DNA of 64,000 bases from the NCBI GenBank assembly GCA_964485405.1, contig CAZAJG010000003.1, forward strand, positions 1 to 64,000, given 5' to 3'. The notes below the pieces were generated by a model that was not told the DNA's origin, ran no database searches, and saw nothing but the letters and a program-made list of their open reading frames with translations. The position numbers and the translations under genes were made by a program. Each line of letters opens with the position of its first letter. Within the stretch, counting starts at the first letter, position 1. The stretch is from CAKZNE01 sp964485405. GTDB lineage: Bacteria > Bacteroidota > Bacteroidia > Flavobacteriales > Schleiferiaceae. Below are positions 18,212-26,048 of this stretch, piece after piece.

Positions 18212-20103
18212 CAGTTTTGAATTATGATTTTCTTTACCCCGGGTTTTACATTGGGGTTGGATGAATTTATTTGTAACAGATAAATACCTGCTTTTAAATT
18301 CTCAACATTTATGCTTTTTTCTACTACAGAACCTGTTTGTAAGAGTTGCCCGGAAAGGGATAACACTTGGTAGCTGAAAGTTTCATTGTCATAAGAGTTA
18401 GAGATGTCTATGTGAAAATCTCCCTGACTAGGGTTGGGAAAAATGTTAAATGATAAATCTTGTAAATGCGATTCAGAAATACTGATATCCGTAGGAATAT
18501 ACCTAAAGTAAGGGCGCATCATGATGTTTCCATCAATGAAGGATTGGGAGAGGTTGGCTTTAGTACCATAAAAGATAGGTGATCTATTGGGTGTATTTAA
18601 ATCAAAACCAATGGTTAATGGAGTAATGGTACGTTGACGAATACCGATGAATGCACTTCCATTAATTTCTACTGCTTGATCCAGCACGTATGGCAAATAA
18701 AAATCACGATCACTTACTACTGGATCATAAACAGAATCGGATTCGTAGATTAAATCTCCTGGGAGGCCATTGTCATTTTCATAAACTAAAATGGTGAAAT
18801 CATTTTGACTCAAATCTTGATTTGCTTGGGCAAAGTATATGTATACCCCTTTTAAACTATCTCGATTTACGGCTTGCAATTGACATAAATTCAAAATAAA
18901 ACCTCCGGCATTATCGGTTACCTCATAAGCACGTTCTGCAGTGCCATCATCGAATGCATAATAGTTTCTGAAAATTTGCCTTTTCCTAAGGGTGTCATTA
19001 GATGGAAATGAACCTAAGCTTGCACCTGAAAAAGTATAAACTATCTCATATTCAAACTCTCCGATAGGGGGAGGTGTAATGTTATATTGAGGCAATGTGT
19101 GTACATAAGAATAAACTCTATTAGCAACAGTGTGAGGATCATCCAAGGTAGGGTTTCCCGTTATAGAAGGGATAACAGCAGATCCATTGTAATTGATTTC
19201 CGAAGCACCTAAAGTAAGTGCTGTAGAACCACCTTGTACTAAATTTTTTCTATACCGTAGGTTAAAGTCTCGCTTATGGAATACGGAAGGATCCGGTGCA
19301 TTTACGTAATGAAACCAAGGAAGGGCTTCATAATTATTGAGAGCGGACGGTGCGCTGGAAATGAGGGACGGATCCGTAAACGTGCTATCTCCCAAGCCTA
19401 CGTTGTCTCGCATTCTTAAATAGTCAATATGCCATACATCATACCCTCCAGCTGTGCTGCCGTAAGACATAAACTGTATTTGAAATCCATTTTTTAAATA
19501 GTCAGGATTTGTAACCGGGATTTGAGCAAGTCTAAAACGCGTTGTATCTCCAATACCCACTGCTCTCCAAACAGAATTCCATTGTAGGGTAGTTGGATTA
19601 AAGAATCTTACAGTAAGGGAATCATTTGATGAGGGCACCTCACATAAGCCACCTGCTTGATAATAAAAGGATAGAATAACTGTATCGGTCACCCCGGTTA
19701 AATCAATAGGATGAGTGGTTAAGACATCAGCTGTGTCTGTATTTATCTTGTTAATATCGTATGCTCTTCCATGTTGATTTAAACCGTCAAAAGTGGCAAC
19801 GCCTTTACTTATTTGGTTAAAGGCTAAATGATTGTTGATGAAGACAAAATTGTCCATCCAAATACTTGTATCTGGAATAGATTGCGAATAACTAAAGTCA
19901 TCCTCAATGGGAAGCGTAAGTGTAGTAGCCGTTTTTGCCTTGCTTTCCGGGCTGAGATTTTGAGCAGGTCTTGCGCTAAACCCAATAAGTCCATCCTTTG
20001 GGTTTTGTGCGTGTAGCCCAATACCCAGCAGTAGAGCAATACATAGATTATAATTCCGGAATGCTATCCGGTTGAGACTGAAATAGGGTGTCATGGGATT
20101 CAA
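18211..20103 (-). CDS. Large T9SS cargo protein
   Basis: 630 residues. Signal peptide within the first ~33 residues (NLCIALLLGIGLHAQ). The body is beta-rich and extracellular in character, with two jellyroll-like sections (about 60-250 and 380-530) and many aromatic/Asn/Asp residues; no catalytic motif is recognised. A type A T9SS sorting domain occupies about 548-630 (FPNPSQGDFHIDI ... LKAGIYLLQI ... KIIIQN). Its start lies 56 bases inside the PASTA gene (or 47, from the second Met), so its signal peptide codons overlap the PASTA C-terminus. Likely a surface adhesin or structural protein. Confidence 0.88.
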   Translation of the reverse strand: MNPMTPYFSLNRIAFRNYNLCIALLLGIGLHAQNPKDGLIGFSARPAQNLSPESKAKTATTLTLPIEDDFSYSQSIPDTSIWMDNFVFINNHLAFNQISKGVATFDGLNQHGRAYDINKINTDTADVLTTHPIDLTGVTDTVILSFYYQAGGLCEVPSSNDSLTVRFFNPTTLQWNSVWRAVGIGDTTRFRLAQIPVTNPDYLKNGFQIQFMSYGSTAGGYDVWHIDYLRMRDNVGLGDSTFTDPSLISSAPSALNNYEALPWFHYVNAPDPSVFHKRDFNLRYRKNLVQGGSTALTLGASEINYNGSAVIPSITGNPTLDDPHTVANRVYSYVHTLPQYNITPPPIGEFEYEIVYTFSGASLGSFPSNDTLRKRQIFRNYYAFDDGTAERAYEVTDNAGGFILNLCQLQAVNRDSLKGVYIYFAQANQDLSQNDFTILVYENDNGLPGDLIYESDSVYDPVVSDRDFYLPYVLDQAVEINGSAFIGIRQRTITPLTIGFDLNTPNRSPIFYGTKANLSQSFIDGNIMMRPYFRYIPTDISISESHLQDLSFNIFPNPSQGDFHIDISNSYDNETFSYQVLSLSGQLLQTGSVVEKSINVENLKAGIYLLQINSSNPNVKPGVKKIIIQN

Positions 20104-20905
20104 ATTGAAGGTACTCTAACGTATCGGTAGGTAGTTTGGTATAATCATCGCTGAGGCGAATGTCTACCTGCTGCCCAATGTTAATGGATGGATCAAAAGT
20201 TGGGTTTGGAAATTGATCAAAAACAACAGCTAAAGAACTGTCTTTCAGTTCTTCATCATAAATGATAGAGCCTATGTTTAAGGATGACTTTAATAGTCTG
20301 GCTTCGGCTTCTTCCAAACTCATCCCTTTCAGATAAGGTACACGAACTAAAGCCTTACCTAAGCCCTGTCCTAAAACCAAGTTCACTACAGTGCCTTTGT
20401 CGTGCTTACTCTTAGGTTTTACTTTTTCATCATTTACCTTTACTTCTACTACTACATCTTTACCGATGTATGGAATGTATTCTAGTTCTCCTACTTTAAA
20501 ACCTTTGGATTGCAAATCGTAAATCGCTCTTCTCTTTGTTTTTTCAATGAGGTTAGGTAGTTCAATTTTTTTAGGCTGAATAGGGTTTATAGTAAGCTGA
20601 ACAACTCGTCCTTTTTTAACTTGAGAACCGGCTTGAGGGTATTGTTCTAAAACCGTTCCTCTCGGGTAATCCGGGTTGTACTCAGCAGAATCCATCACAG
20701 AGAGAATCAATTCGGCCGTTTCCAGTGCTTCTTGAGCTTCTACAATAGATAAACGATTGATATCTGGAACGCTAATGTTTTCATCAAATCGGGTATAGGA
20801 TGTAAGCCAAGAATTGAACCCCCAAAACAATAAGGCGAGTATGGTGAGTGCCACCAATAAATTGGCAAAAAAAGTTTTACTCTTTAAAAAACGAATCAAT
20901 TTCAT
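20048..20905 (-). CDS. PASTA-domain membrane protein
   Basis: 285 residues. A short cytoplasmic start, one transmembrane helix at about 13-30, then three PASTA repeats at about 44-108, 114-180 and 186-253 (each ending in a VxLxL strand; hallmark segments SVPDINRLSIVEAQEAL, LPNLIEKTKRRAIYDL, VPYLKGMSLEEAEARL). PASTA domains bind peptidoglycan fragments in PknB kinases and PBPs; here there is neither a kinase nor a transpeptidase, so it is a free-standing periplasmic PASTA protein, a common Bacteroidota architecture. Heads the operon with the T9SS cargo and rluD. Confidence 0.9.
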   Translation of the reverse strand: MKLIRFLKSKTFFANLLVALTILALLFWGFNSWLTSYTRFDENISVPDINRLSIVEAQEALETAELILSVMDSAEYNPDYPRGTVLEQYPQAGSQVKKGRVVQLTINPIQPKKIELPNLIEKTKRRAIYDLQSKGFKVGELEYIPYIGKDVVVEVKVNDEKVKPKSKHDKGTVVNLVLGQGLGKALVRVPYLKGMSLEEAEARLLKSSLNIGSIIYDEELKDSSLAVVFDQFPNPTFDPSINIGQQVDIRLSDDYTKLPTDTLEYLQFESHDTLFQSQPDSIPEL

Positions 20906-20910
20906 TGCCG

Positions 20911-20918
20911 CAAAAATA
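20911..20918 (-). promoter_or_regulatory. -7 promoter box of the PASTA-rluD operon
   Basis: Minus-strand TATTTTTG (TAnnTTTG) followed by CGGCA and the ATG at 20905, giving a nearly leaderless transcript. No obvious -33. Confidence 0.4.
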
Positions 20919-20956
20919 GCGTGTTCATTTGAATACTGGGAAATATAGATGAGGAC

Positions 20957-22027
20957 TTAAATACTACGCAAGAATTTGATCACATCTACATGATCCGCAT
21001 AATCCCAAAGAGCAGGTTTTTGAGTGTCTCCAAACGCTAGCGTTTCCTCATATCCATTGAGCTTTCCAACTACACACTGAAGCTCTTGCTTCATGTTTGT
21101 TATCTGCTTCAATACCGTTTCCTCATTTTCATAGAACTCGTAAAACACAACAGCTCCAGGAGCATGAAGGCGATCACTCTCCTTCATAATTACAAAGCCA
21201 TTGTCAAAAAAGTCTTGCTTTTCCATTAAAAAGATAGCTCGGTTGTAATCGTAGTTATTGCCGTACTTTTTATTATCAATTACCTCCTTGTATTTAAAAA
21301 AGGCCTCAAACAGAGAGTCCAGTTTGTAATCTTTAGGTAAATAGATTTTGGATACATTTCTACAGCCCAACCCAAAATACCGGAAGATATCCTCCCCTAA
21401 ATTTTCCAGTTCATCTTTACTTTCCCCACCATTTATAACGGCAATGGAGGTTCTGTTTTTTCGGATGATGTGCGGATACTTGGAAAAATAATGATCGAAA
21501 TAGCGAGCGGAATTATCGCTGCCTGTAGCAATTACAGCATCAAAATTTTCAAGTTTGCCATCTGCAAATTTTATGCAGTAAGCAAAGCCTTTATTTATGG
21601 CTACTAAAATTTGAGAGAGAAAGGGTAACAATCTATTATCATCAGAACTTGGTTTAATCAAAACTTGATGACCAGATAGTAATACAGATAAAAAATCGTG
21701 AAAACCAACCAAGGGTAGGTTTCCAGCCATAATAATAGCTACATTTTTTCCAGAATCTGTTTCAAAGTGATCTTTTGAGTAATGATTTACCCAAGCTTCC
21801 AAATTGTCCTTCTTTAAAGCGTCACTCCATTGTTGCAGCGCATGTTGAACATTCTGCGGTGTGAACCAGTTATTGAATACTCCAGCTTGTTGTATGGTCT
21901 GGCGATATTCATCAAGGAAGTATTGATTTAGTTTTTTTAAATCTTCATCTTTACTCTCTTCAGAGTGTTGTCCGATAAACCTGCCGAGTATTTCAAAGGC
22001 TGAAATCCTTTTGGCTAAATCCAACAT
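20957..22027 (-). CDS. LuxC-like acyl-CoA reductase
   Basis: 356 residues from the ATG at 22027; the longer frame to 22156 would run through the divergent ferredoxin gene and is rejected. The protein belongs to the LuxC/aldehyde-dehydrogenase superfamily (acyl-CoA to aldehyde with NADPH): AIIMAGNLPLVGFHDFLSVLLSG, VLIKPSS, ATGSDNSARYFD (NAD(P)-binding), and FGLGCRNVSKIYLP containing the probable catalytic Cys. No lux genes are present; in non-luminous Bacteroidota the role of this protein is not established. Divergent from the ferredoxin gene with only 42 bases between starts. Confidence 0.85.
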   Translation of the reverse strand: MLDLAKRISAFEILGRFIGQHSEESKDEDLKKLNQYFLDEYRQTIQQAGVFNNWFTPQNVQHALQQWSDALKKDNLEAWVNHYSKDHFETDSGKNVAIIMAGNLPLVGFHDFLSVLLSGHQVLIKPSSDDNRLLPFLSQILVAINKGFAYCIKFADGKLENFDAVIATGSDNSARYFDHYFSKYPHIIRKNRTSIAVINGGESKDELENLGEDIFRYFGLGCRNVSKIYLPKDYKLDSLFEAFFKYKEVIDNKKYGNNYDYNRAIFLMEKQDFFDNGFVIMKESDRLHAPGAVVFYEFYENEETVLKQITNMKQELQCVVGKLNGYEETLAFGDTQKPALWDYADHVDVIKFLRSI

Positions 22028-22042
22028 AGGCTTTTTCTTTAT

Positions 22043-22060
22043 TAAATTTGCGCAAAAGTA
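22043..22060. promoter_or_regulatory. Back-to-back -7 boxes between acyl-CoA reductase and ferredoxin genes
   Basis: Plus strand TAAATTTG at 22043-22050 and minus strand TACTTTTG at 22060-22053 both match TAnnTTTG and are separated by 2 bases, so the two divergent promoters would compete or be co-regulated. -33 elements are not clear. Confidence 0.4.
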
Positions 22061-22069
22061 AGAATCAAT

Positions 22070-22414
22070 ATGGCTATTAAGATAACAGACGAATGTATTA
22101 ATTGTGGCGCTTGTGAGCCAGAGTGTCCAAACAATGCAATTTACGAAGGTGCTCAAGAGTGGCGTTTCTCTGAAGGAACGTCTTTAAATGGTAAAGTGGT
22201 GACTAAAAGTGGGAGCTTTGAAGCAGATGAAGCTCAAGAACCTGTAGACTTTGATGTGTATTACATCGTTACCGATAAATGTACCGAGTGTATTGGCTTT
22301 CATGAAGAACCGCAATGTGCAGAGGTTTGCCCGGTAGACTGTTGTGTGCCGGATGAGGATAATGTTGAAAGCGAAACAGAACTGTTGGAGAAAAAAGAAT
22401 TTCTTCACGTTTAA
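22070..22414 (+). CDS. 2[4Fe-4S] ferredoxin, Alvin-type
   Basis: 114 residues. First cluster ligands C9, C12, C15, C19 (CINCGACEPEC). The second set is C71, C74, C83, C87 with the enlarged C-x2-C-x8-C-x3-C spacing of Allochromatium-type ferredoxins, and extra C91/C92. An insert of about 40 residues (25-65) lies between the two motifs. Low-potential electron carrier in the cytoplasm; the partner enzyme is not identifiable here, although the divergent acyl-CoA reductase and downstream secreted-protein gene are linked. Confidence 0.93.
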   Translation: MAIKITDECINCGACEPECPNNAIYEGAQEWRFSEGTSLNGKVVTKSGSFEADEAQEPVDFDVYYIVTDKCTECIGFHEEPQCAEVCPVDCCVPDEDNVESETELLEKKEFLHV

Positions 22415-22457
22415 AACGTAGCGCACTTTGTTCACACACAAAAACGTTAAAGGTAGT

Positions 22458-23354
22458 ATGAGAAAGAGTTTCTTTTTTATACTACTTTTCTTTTTAGGTC
22501 AATTAAAAGCACAAAATCAAGCGGAAAGCTTGAGCAAAGATCTTACGCTTTTGGTTGAGCTCGGTAAAACGATTCGAGAGCATCCTGAATATCAAATTCG
22601 CAAGCAAGCCAATGATGATTTCTTAAGTGGCTTGCAAGCTTTTTTGGAAAATGAGGAAAACTACGAATTGCCGCTAAATGCGATAAAAAATATATCTGTT
22701 CTAACAGCCAACAAGAATAAATTTAAGCTGTGTACTTGGCTAATGCGTGATTCTCTTTATCGCTATAAAAGTTTTGGGTTGGTAGCGGCTAAAACGAGAA
22801 AACGCATTGTGGTAACACGTTTGGAGGATAAAGGCAAAGCGATGTCTCAGCCCGAGTTTAAAATTCTGAAACCTAACAAATGGATGGGAGCCGTTTACTA
22901 TAAAATGATTCCAGTAAAAAAGAAGAGAAAAACAATTTATACCCTTCTGGGTTATGCACCAGATGAGCCGATTCAGCGTAAAATTATCGATGTAATTACG
23001 GTAGATAGGAGAGGCAGGCCGAAGTTTGGTGGCAAAATTTTTTACATCGAAGATTTTCAAGATAAAAAGTTCAGAAAACCTCCTATGCGACTCATTTTGG
23101 CATATTCATCTGATTATTCAGCTTCTGTAAAATGGAATGAAGAGGAAGAAATCATTGTGATGGATCATTTGAGTCCACCAGACGCTAAACTAAAAGGAGT
23201 TTATCGAACCTATGGTCCTGATATGAGTTACGATTCTTTAGAGTGGGATGATGGTTGGTGGCATTTAAAAGTAGGTCCTAAATTTAATAGTGGTCAAAAT
23301 GTAGAAATTCGTCCACCGGATAAGCCAGTAGGACCTCCACCTGGCAATCGATAA
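22458..23354 (+). CDS. Conserved hypothetical secreted protein
   Basis: 298 residues from the ATG at 22458 (an in-frame ATG at 22428 adds ten residues before the signal peptide). Signal peptide 1-18 (FFILLFFLGQLKAQ). Mature protein is rich in Lys/Arg and Pro, with a helical region at about 20-75 and a beta-rich remainder (e.g. MGAVYYKMIPVKKKRKTIYTLLGYAPDEP), ending in a proline-rich tail (RPPDKPVGPPPGNR). I do not recognise a family. It follows the ferredoxin by 43 bases and is probably co-transcribed. Confidence 0.7.
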   Translation: MRKSFFFILLFFLGQLKAQNQAESLSKDLTLLVELGKTIREHPEYQIRKQANDDFLSGLQAFLENEENYELPLNAIKNISVLTANKNKFKLCTWLMRDSLYRYKSFGLVAAKTRKRIVVTRLEDKGKAMSQPEFKILKPNKWMGAVYYKMIPVKKKRKTIYTLLGYAPDEPIQRKIIDVITVDRRGRPKFGGKIFYIEDFQDKKFRKPPMRLILAYSSDYSASVKWNEEEEIIVMDHLSPPDAKLKGVYRTYGPDMSYDSLEWDDGWWHLKVGPKFNSGQNVEIRPPDKPVGPPPGNR

Positions 23355-23405
23355 ACTTTCTGAAATTTTATAAAATTCATTATTTCGTCTAAAAATGATG
23401 ACGAT

Positions 23406-23426
23406 AAGGCTAATGCCTTGCGTTTT
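23406..23426 (+). terminator. Weak terminator-like hairpin
   Basis: AAGGC-TAAT-GCCTT followed by GCGTTTT, 51 bases after the stop of the 22458-23354 gene and just upstream of the fbp promoter. The stem has only five pairs. Confidence 0.3.
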
Positions 23427-23428
23427 AA

Positions 23429-23459
23429 TTTGCTCATCTTCCAGCAACTTATACTTTTG
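23429..23459 (+). promoter_or_regulatory. Consensus Bacteroidota promoter for fbp
   Basis: TTTG (23429-23432), 19 bases, TACTTTTG (23452-23459): both elements and the spacing fit the Bacteroidota primary sigma consensus. Predicted transcription start about 17 bases before the ATG at 23483. Confidence 0.7.
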
Positions 23460-23482
23460 TCTTTCAAACCTCTTACTTAAAC

Positions 23483-24496
23483 ATGCAAAGACATATCACC
23501 CTCGGTGAGTTTATCATCGAAAACCAAAAAGATTTTCCCTACGCCAAGGGAGAACTGAGTGCTCTTTTGAGTTCTATTCGCTTAGCCGGAAAAATGGTAA
23601 ATCAGGAAATCAATAAAGCGGGACTCGCTGAGATTTTAGGAGAAGTTGGAAGCGAGAACGTTCAGGGTGAAGATCAAATGAAACTGGACCTTTTAGCCAA
23701 CGAGCTTTTTATCAGTACCTTAAAGAACAGAGGGGAGATTTGTGGATTGGCTTCTGAAGAAATGGAAGACTATGTGGCCTTTAATGATGAGATACACAAT
23801 GAGGCCAAATATGTGGTTTTAATTGATCCATTGGATGGTTCTTCAAACATTGACGTAAATGTATCGGTAGGTACCATTTTTAGTATCTACAGAAGAGTTT
23901 CAGAACCTGGTACTCCAGTTACTAAGGAAGATTTTTTACAACCCGGAAACAAACAGGTGGCTGCTGGATATTTAATTTATGGAACGTCTACCATTTTGGT
24001 ATTTACTACAGGGAATGGGGTTCATGGTTTTACATACGACCCAGGTATTGGTTCCTTCTTTTTATCGCATCACAATATGCAAGCGCCTCAAGATGGAAAA
24101 ATATACTCCATCAACGAAGGAAACTACATTCACTTTCCTGAAGGGGTTAAGAAATACATCAAATGGACACAAGAGTTAGATCCTGAAACAAATCGTCCGT
24201 TTACTTCTCGATATATCGGCTCTTTGGTGGCCGATTTTCACAGAAACTTACTAAAAGGAGGAATTTATATTTATCCAAGAGGAACAAAAGCTCCAAGCGG
24301 TAAGCTGAGGTTGTTGTACGAATGCAATCCTATGGCTTTTTTAATTGAACAGGCTGGAGGTAAAGCAACCGATGGATATACCCGAATTATGGACCTAGAC
24401 CCTACCGAACTTCATCAACGTGTTCCTTTTTTCTGCGGAAGCAAAAAGATGGTAGAAGAAGCTGAAAAATTTATGGCGGAGTATAAGGAGGATTAA
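23483..24496 (+). CDS. fbp: Fructose-1,6-bisphosphatase class I
   Basis: 337 residues. Hydrolyses fructose-1,6-bisphosphate to fructose-6-phosphate in gluconeogenesis. Metal and substrate motifs: GEDQMKLDLLANE, SEEMED (about 91-96), DPLDGSSNIDVNVSVGTIF (115-133) and YPRGTKAPSGKLRLLYECNP near the C-terminus. Length and motifs fit the FBPase class I family found in Bacteroidota and eukaryotes. It has its own promoter. Cytoplasmic. Confidence 0.97.
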   Translation: MQRHITLGEFIIENQKDFPYAKGELSALLSSIRLAGKMVNQEINKAGLAEILGEVGSENVQGEDQMKLDLLANELFISTLKNRGEICGLASEEMEDYVAFNDEIHNEAKYVVLIDPLDGSSNIDVNVSVGTIFSIYRRVSEPGTPVTKEDFLQPGNKQVAAGYLIYGTSTILVFTTGNGVHGFTYDPGIGSFFLSHHNMQAPQDGKIYSINEGNYIHFPEGVKKYIKWTQELDPETNRPFTSRYIGSLVADFHRNLLKGGIYIYPRGTKAPSGKLRLLYECNPMAFLIEQAGGKATDGYTRIMDLDPTELHQRVPFFCGSKKMVEEAEKFMAEYKED

Positions 24497-24567
24497 GGGA
24501 GGCCAGTTTTTATTTCTCAAAATCAATTAATACCTTGACAAGGATTATAACCACACCGAATAATACC

Positions 24568-25110
24568 TTGATTAAGAAAATTACTGTTGCTTGCCTTTTG
24601 GGTTTATTGCTTTTGCAGTTTACGTCTTGCGGAATTCGTAAAAGACCAATGTATCATTATGTAGTGAGGAGCTCAGACTTTGCCTCTCTGAAAGAGTGGC
24701 ATACAGATGGCCGATTTATCATCATTTTTAACACTTATTCAAAAGATATAAAAAGGGTTGCTGATGAGATAATAGATGAACGGATTGGCATTAAACGAAA
24801 GATTGAAAATTGTTCAAGTAAAAAAGATCGCCTGTTTCTTCTTGCTATCCATGCATTAGACTGGGCAAAGAGAGAAACCGCCTTAACTTACTTAAAACAA
24901 TTACCGTCAGATGCCTTTGATGGACAAGTTGGATTATTGAGGCTGGATTGCGAGTTGAGACTAGGAATTGAACAGGATTATCAATCTAAGTATCAAGAGT
25001 TGTATGACAAAGCTTCCAGGCCAATTATAAAAGAACTTATCCAAATCCATTATACTTTCTATAAATATGAGAGCCAAGAATTACTATTGTTACCTAGGCC
25101 TGGTTATTAG
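24568..25110 (+). CDS. Hypothetical lipoprotein with non-ATG start
   Basis: 180 residues if read from the TTG at 24568. That gives a textbook lipoprotein signal (MIKKITVACLLGLLLLQFTSC, Cys21); a TTG at 24535 would add 11 polar residues. No ATG precedes the lipobox, so a TTG start is needed in either case. After the lipobox the protein is helical (about 45-165), with a pattern compatible with TPR-like repeats (LLAIHALDWAKRETALTYLKQ ... LRLDCELRLGIEQDY). Its 3' end overlaps the next lipoprotein gene by 44 bases. Family unknown. Confidence 0.6.
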   Translation: MIKKITVACLLGLLLLQFTSCGIRKRPMYHYVVRSSDFASLKEWHTDGRFIIIFNTYSKDIKRVADEIIDERIGIKRKIENCSSKKDRLFLLAIHALDWAKRETALTYLKQLPSDAFDGQVGLLRLDCELRLGIEQDYQSKYQELYDKASRPIIKELIQIHYTFYKYESQELLLLPRPGY

Positions 25111-25852
25111 TTTATTTCTTTTTTCATCCTGTAGAACATCTTCTTCTTTTCAGAAAGGAATTTCTGCTCATCCAAACTCTATGGAGTATTTGATGGATAA
25201 AAAGCCAGTTGAAAAGCAAGACATAAGTCTGTTTGTAAGTATGGGTAAAGAAAATGGATTGAGAGATATCACAAAGGTAAATAAAACCAGTTTCTATATT
25301 TTACCGCTTCTTGTCTATTACGAGGCGGTCGGGAAGTATGATGTAAACCCGGGCCTTGATTGTTTGCAAGAAGATCCAAATATTTTTTTTCTCAATAAAC
25401 TCTTGGAACAGGGAGAAACGGATTGTAAATATAGATTAACAAATAATCTTAAATCATTTGATTATAAGCTAGATCTGACTATTGATACAATTGAGATTCA
25501 ACATTATCTTAAGTCCGTTGAAGGAGTAGTTGCGAATCCTTTTTTCGCTACAAATTATTGGACGACTTTAGTAGAACCCAGAATCTTACGAACTCGAGTA
25601 ACCTATGCTTTATTTGATAAAGAAAATAAGTTGATTATTAAAAATAAGATAGCCGTTTCGCGAGAGATGATAAATCTCAAAATTCACGATTTTGTATTCT
25701 ATTATGATATAACCACTTTTACCTCAGAGCAAATCGGATTATGTATTAAAGAGAGCATAAATCAACTAATATTGGAACTCAATCAACTTCACCTTTTGCC
25801 CGTATCCGCTTCTTCTTTTATAGACGAGCCAGATAAACATAGTCATGACTAA
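25067..25852 (+). CDS. Hypothetical lipoprotein
   Basis: 261 residues. Lipobox FLFSSC with Cys22. The mature part is mixed alpha/beta, beginning with a stretch on which I see no known motif, followed by KTSFYILPLLVYYEAVGKYDVN and later FFATNYWTTLVEPRILRTRVTYALFDKENKLI, which look like paired beta strands of a membrane-auxiliary lipoprotein, though no family can be named. It overlaps the preceding lipoprotein gene by 44 bases and precedes the von Willebrand protein by 196 bases. Confidence 0.65.
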   Translation: MRAKNYYCYLGLVISLFLFSSCRTSSSFQKGISAHPNSMEYLMDKKPVEKQDISLFVSMGKENGLRDITKVNKTSFYILPLLVYYEAVGKYDVNPGLDCLQEDPNIFFLNKLLEQGETDCKYRLTNNLKSFDYKLDLTIDTIEIQHYLKSVEGVVANPFFATNYWTTLVEPRILRTRVTYALFDKENKLIIKNKIAVSREMINLKIHDFVFYYDITTFTSEQIGLCIKESINQLILELNQLHLLPVSASSFIDEPDKHSHD

Positions 25853-26048
25853 AATAGGAGTTATCCATAAAAAACGAGGCATAGGTTTTTAAAAGAATAA
25901 AACGGTATTTTTCTTTAAACTTAAGGAAGTGAAGCAACCCTTTTAAAAAAAGCCTCTCTAATTCTAAAAGAGGAAATAAAAAGAAAATTGCTAACCAAGT
26001 AACACCTGCTTTTTCCTCCCAATAAAGGTTTAATCAAATTTTAGGAAT

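Noticed and set aside
20957..22156. 399-residue version of the acyl-CoA reductase starting at 22156
   Set aside because: Its first 43 codons run through the start of the ferredoxin gene on the other strand and do not resemble the family; ATG at 22027 fits.
25953..25973. CCTCT...AGAGG hairpin before the vWA gene
   Set aside because: T tract is only on the minus strand, where there is no gene, and the stem is short.
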